DNA from: Caenispirillum bisanense
Lineage (GTDB): Bacteria; Pseudomonadota; Alphaproteobacteria; Rhodospirillales; Rhodospirillaceae
Direction of reading: 5' to 3'
Assembly (NCBI RefSeq): GCF_900230255.1
Contig: NZ_OCNJ01000006.1
Span: forward strand, 1 to 64,000
Length of the DNA: 64,000 nucleotides
Shown: positions 58,538-64,000 of the stretch, one piece after another
Position numbering within the stretch: the first letter of the stretch is position 1
How the letters are laid out: every line of letters begins with the position of its first letter
Notes under the pieces: model-generated
Databases searched by the model: none
Told to the model about the DNA's origin: nothing
The model's input: the letters and a program-made list of their open reading frames with translations, nothing else
Translations under genes and position numbers: made by a program

Positions 58538-60436
58538 TCAGGCGGCCTCGCGCTCGACCACCGCCGCGGCCGCCGCAGCCGCCGCGGCCAGGGGCAGGGT
58601 GAAGGTCAGGCGGGTGCCGCCCGCTTCCAGGGGAACCGCCGTGATGACGCCGCCGTGGCGGGCGACGATGCGACGGCAGATGGCGAGGCCCATGCCGGTG
58701 CCGGCGGCCGCGCCGTCCGGGTTCAGGCGGCGGAACGGCAGGAAGATCGCCTCCGCCTGCCCGGCCGGCACGCCGACGCCGTTGTCGTCGATGCAGAAGC
58801 ACGCCATCCCCGCCTCGGGCCGCCAGGTCACCGCGATCTCCGGCGGGCGGGCGGGGTCGCGGTACTTCAGGGCGTTGCCGATCAGGTTCTGGAACAGGCG
58901 CACCAGCTGGCTGCGGTCGCCGAGCAGCACCGGCACGCCGTCGGCCACGGTCACCCGCGCCCCCGCCTCGCCCACCGCGATGGCGAGGTTGCCGAGTGCC
59001 TCGGCGATCAGGTCGCCGCCCGCCACCGGTTCCGGCTCGCGGCCCTGGGTATTGACCCGCGACAGGGCGAGCAGGTCGGCGATCATGCGCGCCATCCGCT
59101 GCGACCCATTCACCGCCATGTCGACGTAGCCGGCGGTGTCGGCATCCATCTGCCCGCGCATCCGGCGGCGTGCCAGCGTCAGAAAGCCCGAAACCGACCG
59201 CAAGGGCTCCTGCAGGTCGTGGGAGACCACGTGGGCGAAGTCGGCCAGCTCGCGGTTGGAGCGTTCCAGCTCCGCCGACTTGGCGGACAACAGGGCGGCG
59301 GCCTGTGCCAGTTCGGCGGTCTTGCGGGCCAGCTGGTCGCGGAAGCGGCGGCTGCCGAAGCGGAAGGCGGCGACCACCGCGAGCATCACGACGCCATAGG
59401 CGACGACGGCGCCCACGGCCTCGCGCGCCCGGTCGGCCTGGAATGCCGCCTGCAGCGCCGAGGCATCGCGCCAGAAGACCACCGCCCCCACGGGCGGCAG
59501 CGCCGCGTCGCGCAGGCCGGCGAAGTCGCGCAGCGGCATGTGGGTGACGGCGAGCGCACCGCCGTCGGTCTCGATCAGGTGGACGCCGTCACGCTTGAGA
59601 TCCTGGCCGCTGGCGGCCACAACCCGCGCCACCACGTCCTCGACCCCCGGGCGCGACGCCGCCTCGACGACGCAGCCGCAGCGGCCGATGGCGCTGGCCA
59701 GGATGGGACCGGCGAAGCTGTCGAACACGGTGTCGCCGACGTGCCCGCCGTCGAGCAGCACGGCGACCCCGTGGTCGAGGCGCTGGTCCAGCGTCGCCAC
59801 CACCATGTCGAGGGAGGTGCCGGCCTCGAGGGCGCCGATATGGCGTTGCGCGCCGGTCTGGTCGTCGCGCGCGAACACCGGCACCACGCCGCGCAGGCCG
59901 GAATAGATGCGACCGGTCTCGAAGCCGGCCTGCGGCCGCACTTCGGCATTGGCGGCAACCACCGTGTGGCGAACGGCGTTCATCCCGTCCCCGAAGCGGT
60001 CCGGCTGATGCACCCGCAGGAAACTGGTGGAGCCCGGCGCCAGATGGAAATGCAATTGGCGGACGTGGAACCAGTGCTGCATGTCGATCCAGGCCGGCGC
60101 CACCTTCTGGAGCAGCGCCGCCCGCATCTCCGCCGTGAGCGGGCCGCCCGCGCCGCCGCCTTCGGCCGCAACGGCCTCGACGCCCGCCTGGAACAGGTAC
60201 TGCACTTCGCGGTCACCGGCCACCAGGGTGGCGATGGACAACATGGTCCGCTCGGTCTGATCCATCACCAGATGGAAGCTGTCGCGCAGGTGCCGCGCCT
60301 GCTCGGCCAGCGCCCGGTCGCGGTCCCGCCGCGCCACCTCGTACCGCGTCGCCAGCATGGCGCCGTCCAGCAGCGCCACCAGCGCCGCCAGCACGAGCAG
60401 TACGCCGACAGGCCGCGAGCCGAACATCGGAGACAT
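58538..60436 (-). CDS. membrane sensor histidine kinase with cache-type sensor
   Basis: The 632-aa product starts at ATG 60436. A TM helix (VGVLLVLAALVALLDGAML) is followed by a large periplasmic sensor (about 30-300) with WIDMQHWFHVRQLHFHLAPG and FLRVHQPDRFGD, the dCache_3-like pattern. A second TM (AVGAVVAYGVVMLAVVAAF) and coiled coil lead to the HisKA H-box LADFAHVVSHDLQEPLRSVSGF and an HATPase with NLIGNALKYRD and GTGMGLAICRRI. The Ala-rich C-terminus is low complexity. No cognate response regulator is adjacent; the divergent gene is another kinase with a receiver. Confidence 0.92.
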   Translation of the reverse strand: MSPMFGSRPVGVLLVLAALVALLDGAMLATRYEVARRDRDRALAEQARHLRDSFHLVMDQTERTMLSIATLVAGDREVQYLFQAGVEAVAAEGGGAGGPLTAEMRAALLQKVAPAWIDMQHWFHVRQLHFHLAPGSTSFLRVHQPDRFGDGMNAVRHTVVAANAEVRPQAGFETGRIYSGLRGVVPVFARDDQTGAQRHIGALEAGTSLDMVVATLDQRLDHGVAVLLDGGHVGDTVFDSFAGPILASAIGRCGCVVEAASRPGVEDVVARVVAASGQDLKRDGVHLIETDGGALAVTHMPLRDFAGLRDAALPPVGAVVFWRDASALQAAFQADRAREAVGAVVAYGVVMLAVVAAFRFGSRRFRDQLARKTAELAQAAALLSAKSAELERSNRELADFAHVVSHDLQEPLRSVSGFLTLARRRMRGQMDADTAGYVDMAVNGSQRMARMIADLLALSRVNTQGREPEPVAGGDLIAEALGNLAIAVGEAGARVTVADGVPVLLGDRSQLVRLFQNLIGNALKYRDPARPPEIAVTWRPEAGMACFCIDDNGVGVPAGQAEAIFLPFRRLNPDGAAAGTGMGLAICRRIVARHGGVITAVPLEAGGTRLTFTLPLAAAAAAAAAVVEREAA

Positions 60437-60642
60437 GGTCGTCCTCGGAGGGGGAATCCCGACCCGAACGGGTCGGGCGGGGCGGCATCGTGCCACGCCG
60501 CGCCGGTGGCTTCCATATGACAATCCATGGCCTTACGGCATAGCCGGGGCCCCGGCAAACGTACTTTCGATCCGCCCTGCTCGCATTCCGCGGGTATGGC
60601 GTGGTAGCTTGAAACCTATCGCAGGGGCGAGACGAAGACCGC

Positions 60643-62463
60643 ATGACACAGGATCCTCCTCCGTCCGCCCCGGCGGGCTCCGATTGGCGCAACAGTGCGG
60701 AATGGCTGCGATCCATCGCCAATGCCGTGCCGCAGTTGGTGTGGTCGGCGACGGCGGAGGGAATCGTCGACTTCTACAACTTTCGCTACAAGGAATACGC
60801 CGGCCTCACCCACAAGCCCGACGGTACCTGGGAGTGGGCGCCGGTGGTGCATCCCGACGACGCCGCCGCGACGCTGGAGGCCTGGACCCGCGCCACTGCC
60901 ACCGGCGAGGTCTACGACATGGAGCACCGGGTGGAGCGTGCCGACGGCACCTTCCGCTGGCACGTCAGCCGCGGCGTTCCCGTGCGCGACGCCCAGGGCC
61001 GGGTGGTGCGCTGGTACGGCTCGGCCACCGACATCCACGACCTGAAGACCGCCGAGCGCGCCCTGCACGAGAACGAGGCCCGCCTGCGGGCGACATTCGA
61101 AGGGGTCGCGGACGGCATCATCTCGCTCGACGCCGCGGGCCGGGTTCTCGACCTCAACCCCGCCTTCGCCCGCATGCACGGCTTCGCGAGCGTCGACGAC
61201 GCCCGCCTGTCGCTCGACCGTTTCGTGACGGACTTCGAAACGCGCGACGCCAACGGTATGGACATTCCACCGCAAGGCCTGCCGTTCAGCCGCGCCGTGC
61301 GGGGCGAAACCATCTCCGACATGGAGATCGAGGCACGCCGCCGCGCCACCGGGGACCTCTTGTTCATCGGCAGCTACAACGCGGTGCCGGTGCGCGACGC
61401 CCACGGCGCCATCAGCCAGGTGGTGGTGACCATCCGCGACATCACCGAGCGCCGCCGCGCCGAGGAGCGCCAGCGCCTGCTGGTGCGCGAGGTCGACCAC
61501 CGCGCCCGCAACGCGCTGGCGGTGGTGCAGGCGGTGATGACGCTGACGCGCGCCGACACGGTGGACGACTTCGCGGAGGCCGTGCGCGGCCGGGTGCAGA
61601 CCATCGCCCGCTGCCACACCCGGCTGACCGAGAACCACTGGCTCACGGTCGGACTGCGCAACCTGCTGGACGACGAACTGAAAGCCTACGAGGCACCGGA
61701 CGGCGCCCGCACCCAACTCCACGGCCCTGCGGTCGCCATCGTCGGGTCGGCCGTGCAGCCGGTGAGCATGATCCTCCACGAACTGGTGACCAACGCCGTC
61801 AAACACGGCGCGCTCTCGGGGCCGGAAGGACGCCTGACCGTCGACTGGACCCTGCGGCCGGACGGCGGGTTGCGCCTCTGCTGGCGCGAGGCCGGCGGCC
61901 CGCCGGTGCGCCCGCCCGCCCGCCGCGGCGTCGGGTCGACCGTCATGGCCGGATCGGCCCGGCAGGTCGGCGGAACGCTCGACATGCAGTGGGAGACGGC
62001 AGGCCTCACCTGCACCCTCGTCCTGCCGCCCGCCGCCATCGGCGCCGTCTCGGCGCTCGCCCAATCCGGCGCCGCCGCCGCCCCTGCGTCGGAGCCGGCG
62101 TTCGCGGTGCACGCCCGCCGGCGCATTCTGGTGGTGGAGGACGAGGCCTTGCTCGCGACGGAAACCGCGGCCCTGCTGAGCAGTCTCGGATACGCCGCCG
62201 TCGGCCCCGCCGTGACCCTGGACGAGGCGCTCGCGTTGGCTGCGACGGAACGGGATCTCGCCGCCGCCGTCCTCGACCTCAACCTCGGCGGCCGGTCGAG
62301 CCTCGTGGTGGCGGACGTGCTGGAGGCGCGCGGCGTGGGGGTGGTCTTCGCCACCGGCTATGCCGACGCGCCCGTCCCGTCCCCCGAGGGACGCCGGCGC
62401 CCGGTGGTCCAGAAGCCGGTCACCCCCGGCCGCCTGGCCGACGCCCTGCGCGAGGTCCTGTAG
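60643..62463 (+). CDS. PAS-PAS HWE-family histidine kinase fused to a receiver domain
   Basis: The 606-aa soluble hybrid kinase has a PAS domain (15-140), a second PAS (145-275) and an HWE kinase core with REVDHRARNALAVVQAVM (phospho-His). ILHELVTNAVKHGAL and a WREAGGPPV motif complete the core. The C-terminal receiver (about 485-605) has phospho-Asp in AAVLDLNLGGRSS. HWE kinases are mainly alphaproteobacterial and often sense light or redox through PAS/LOV. Neither PAS has an obvious LOV Cys motif (GRNCRFLQ). It is divergent from the cache-domain kinase with a 206-bp gap. Confidence 0.93.
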   Translation: MTQDPPPSAPAGSDWRNSAEWLRSIANAVPQLVWSATAEGIVDFYNFRYKEYAGLTHKPDGTWEWAPVVHPDDAAATLEAWTRATATGEVYDMEHRVERADGTFRWHVSRGVPVRDAQGRVVRWYGSATDIHDLKTAERALHENEARLRATFEGVADGIISLDAAGRVLDLNPAFARMHGFASVDDARLSLDRFVTDFETRDANGMDIPPQGLPFSRAVRGETISDMEIEARRRATGDLLFIGSYNAVPVRDAHGAISQVVVTIRDITERRRAEERQRLLVREVDHRARNALAVVQAVMTLTRADTVDDFAEAVRGRVQTIARCHTRLTENHWLTVGLRNLLDDELKAYEAPDGARTQLHGPAVAIVGSAVQPVSMILHELVTNAVKHGALSGPEGRLTVDWTLRPDGGLRLCWREAGGPPVRPPARRGVGSTVMAGSARQVGGTLDMQWETAGLTCTLVLPPAAIGAVSALAQSGAAAAPASEPAFAVHARRRILVVEDEALLATETAALLSSLGYAAVGPAVTLDEALALAATERDLAAAVLDLNLGGRSSLVVADVLEARGVGVVFATGYADAPVPSPEGRRRPVVQKPVTPGRLADALREVL

Positions 62464-62485
62464 ACCCGCCGGCGCCGGCGGCACA

Positions 62486-63418
62486 TCAGCGCGCCGTACG
62501 GCGGCGGATCATGACGCAGGCGACGGCCGAGACCACCAGCCCGAGGGCCGCCACCAGGCGGACCGTCAGCGCATCCCCCAGGATCAGCACCGAGCCGGAG
62601 ACGCCGACCACCGGCACCAGAAGCGTCGCGACGGCGGCCTGCCCCACGGTCAGGCGCTTGACGATGAGGAACCACATCATCTGCGCGATGCAGATGGAGA
62701 AGATCAGGTGATAACCGAGCGCCGTCCAGGTGCGCAGGCCCCACTCGCCGGGGCGCGGCGGGCCGTCCAGGACGCCCGCCAGCACCACCATGGGCACGGC
62801 GGCCAGCACGTACTGCCAGCCGGTGACGACCACGGCGTGGCCGACCCACAGGCCGCGCCGCTTCATCAGCACCGTACCGAGCGCCCAGGACACCGCCGCC
62901 CCCAGCACCAGCGCCGGCCCGAGCAGCGGCCCGGCCTCGCCGCGCACCGCCTCCGGCCCCAGCAGCACGAGCAGCCCCGACATGCCGAGGGCGAGGCCGA
63001 TCACCTGGCGCAGGCCCGGCCGCTCGCCGAGCAGCGGGATGGCGAGCAGCGTCGCCCACACCGGCATGGTGAAGGCGATGATGGCCGCCCGCGACGTCGG
63101 CATCATGAGCTGGGCATAGACCGTGCACATGTTGAAGGCGAAGATGTTCAACATGCCCGTCGCCGCCATCCACGGCACTTCGGCCATGGGGATGCGCAAG
63201 CGCAGGCCGCGGAAGCGAGCCCAGGCCAGAAGCCCGATGGCGCCGGTGGCGAAGCCGATGGCGCGCAGCGTCAGCGGCGGCATCTCGAACAGCACCGTCT
63301 TCACCGCCGGCCAGTTGCCGCCCCAGAACAGGCTGATGGTGAGGATCAGCAGGACCTTGAGCGCGGTGCCGCCGGCCTCGGTGGCGGGCAGGCCGGCGGC
63401 GGCGGTGCGGGCGGTCAT
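62486..63418 (-). CDS. EamA/DMT family transporter
   Basis: The 310-aa product has ten predicted helices in two EamA repeats: ISLFWGGNWPAVKTVLFEMPPLTLRAIGFA in the first, and WALGTVLMKRRGL, GVSGSVLILGDALTVRLVAALGLVVSAV in the second. It probably exports small metabolites such as amino acids. ATG 63418 is chosen; upstream in-frame sequence overlaps the cupin gene. Confidence 0.9.
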   Translation of the reverse strand: MTARTAAAGLPATEAGGTALKVLLILTISLFWGGNWPAVKTVLFEMPPLTLRAIGFATGAIGLLAWARFRGLRLRIPMAEVPWMAATGMLNIFAFNMCTVYAQLMMPTSRAAIIAFTMPVWATLLAIPLLGERPGLRQVIGLALGMSGLLVLLGPEAVRGEAGPLLGPALVLGAAVSWALGTVLMKRRGLWVGHAVVVTGWQYVLAAVPMVVLAGVLDGPPRPGEWGLRTWTALGYHLIFSICIAQMMWFLIVKRLTVGQAAVATLLVPVVGVSGSVLILGDALTVRLVAALGLVVSAVACVMIRRRTAR

Positions 63419-63422
63419 GGCG

Positions 63423-63725
63423 TCACGACCGCGCGGCGGGTTCGAGGAATTCCACCTCGACGAAGACCAGTTCGCCCGGCCCTTCGTTGACGACGTTGTG
63501 CGCCACACCCGCCTGGCGGAAGTAGCTGCGGCCCGGCTCCAGGTCGGCATGGGTGACGGAGCCGTCGGGGTGCTCCAGGCGCATACGGCTCGCCGTCACG
63601 GGCACGATGACGTAGTCGTATTCGTGGGTGTGGAAGCCGGTTTCGGCGCCCGGCGCGAAGCGCCATTCGGTGACCCGGGTGCGGGCGGCGTCGACATGGG
63701 TGGTGGAGGTGGCGGTCTCGGTCAC
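63423..63725 (-). CDS. cupin domain protein
   Basis: The 100-aa single cupin has metal-site motif 1 FAPGAETGFHTHEYDYVIVPVTASRM (HTH-E type) and motif 2 YFRQAGVAHNVVNEGPGELVFVEVE (His). It overlaps the upstream deacetylase-like gene by 4 nt and lies 4 bp before the EamA gene, so the three form a small operon. Confidence 0.88.
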   Translation of the reverse strand: MTETATSTTHVDAARTRVTEWRFAPGAETGFHTHEYDYVIVPVTASRMRLEHPDGSVTHADLEPGRSYFRQAGVAHNVVNEGPGELVFVEVEFLEPAARS

Positions 63726-64000
63726 GGGGTGGTGCTCCGCAAGGTGTCCTCGAAGCCGTCGAGGAAGCTGGTCAGGTTGGCCGCCAGGTGATCGACGGCA
63801 TAGCCGCCTTCCTGGATCAGCACGGTGGGCAGGCCGGTGGCGGCGATGCGCCGGCCCAGATGCCCGAAGCCGGGGGTGGTGACACCGAAGGCCGCGAGCG
63901 GATCATCCTTGAACGTGTCGAAGCCGAGGGACAGGACCACTACGGTCGGCGCGAACCGGCCGATGGCGGCGAGTGCCGTGTCGACCGTCGCCAGGAACGT
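63722..64000 (-). CDS. histone deacetylase-like amidohydrolase, C-terminal part (runs off window)
   Basis: The open frame enters from the right edge and ends at 63722, giving the last 92 residues. It shows the class II deacetylase/acetylpolyamine amidohydrolase C-terminus: RFAPTVVVLSLGFDTFKDDPLAAFGV (second metal Asp in GFDTF) and LPTVLIQEGGY, where the active-site Tyr follows EGG. The sequence FDTFKDDPL is typical of acetylpolyamine amidohydrolases. The N-terminal catalytic part is outside the window. Confidence 0.88.
   Translation of the reverse strand, partial: TFLATVDTALAAIGRFAPTVVVLSLGFDTFKDDPLAAFGVTTPGFGHLGRRIAATGLPTVLIQEGGYAVDHLAANLTSFLDGFEDTLRSTTP

Overview
The window reads as the chromosome of a high-GC alphaproteobacterium, most likely of the Rhodospirillales type. 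The evidence is a GcrA-type cell-cycle regulator, a DUF1127 protein, a DctB/DctD-controlled TRAP dicarboxylate transporter, a HWE-family kinase, a bioF-H-C-D-A-B operon and very GC-rich coding sequence. The left quarter (about 1-15.7 kb) is visibly less GC-rich and is a prophage.

Positions 1-331 are the end of an IS21-type insertion sequence (5' part of istA on the minus strand plus repeated terminal motifs). It appears to have landed inside the prophage integrase gene, of which the catalytic 3' part remains (about 332-1190). The control and replication module follows: a small gene, a tRNA-Arg(UCU) with its own terminator, an operator-like palindrome on a -35 box, a small excisionase/MerR-like DNA-binding protein, and a replication initiator. 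Between the last two, on the opposite strand, lie a near-consensus sigma70 promoter and a perfect intrinsic terminator defining a ~64-nt antisense RNA. The initiator gene carries three iteron-like repeats. This layout resembles the cII-oop-O region of lambda. After some small unknown genes and a terminator-rich gene-poor stretch come the packaging and head genes: terS-like, Mu gpF-like, large terminase, portal (broken by a frameshift), scaffold-like, major capsid, possible holin, tape measure and three unknown genes. The element ends in three hairpin terminators. No tail tube, connector, baseplate or endolysin gene is recognisable.

15.9-19.2 kb: a stand-alone cache-domain membrane protein, DUF1127, a LysR regulator and two conserved small proteins. 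19.3-24.8 kb (minus): the biotin operon bioFHCDAB with ATGA-type overlaps. 24.9-30 kb: an MscS channel, an L,D-transpeptidase (YcbB-like) and M15/DUF882 (YcbK-like) envelope pair, a glyoxalase-fold protein and DUF192. 30.0-33.1 kb: a candidate noncoding RNA, then a TPP riboswitch controlling thiZ-thiX-thiY, an ABC importer for a thiamine pyrimidine precursor.

33.2-40.7 kb: a ten-gene cation/proton antiporter operon in E-F-G-(MbhD/E)-B-C-D order followed by two further NuoM/NuoN-like subunits and a small membrane protein. This is closer to archaeal Mbh order than to classical Mrp. 40.8-47.3 kb: dctB-dctD, then a sigma54-type promoter with a palindromic upstream site, then dctPQM. 47.4-53.6 kb: a ChaN-like protein, an OmpA-domain protein, a Panacea-domain protein, the ydbH-ynbE-ydbL envelope cluster and one unknown. 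53.9-64 kb: an ACT-domain protein, an acyl-CoA synthetase, an MFS transporter, gcrA, two divergent histidine kinases, an EamA exporter, a cupin and the C-terminus of a histone-deacetylase-like amidohydrolase cut by the window edge.
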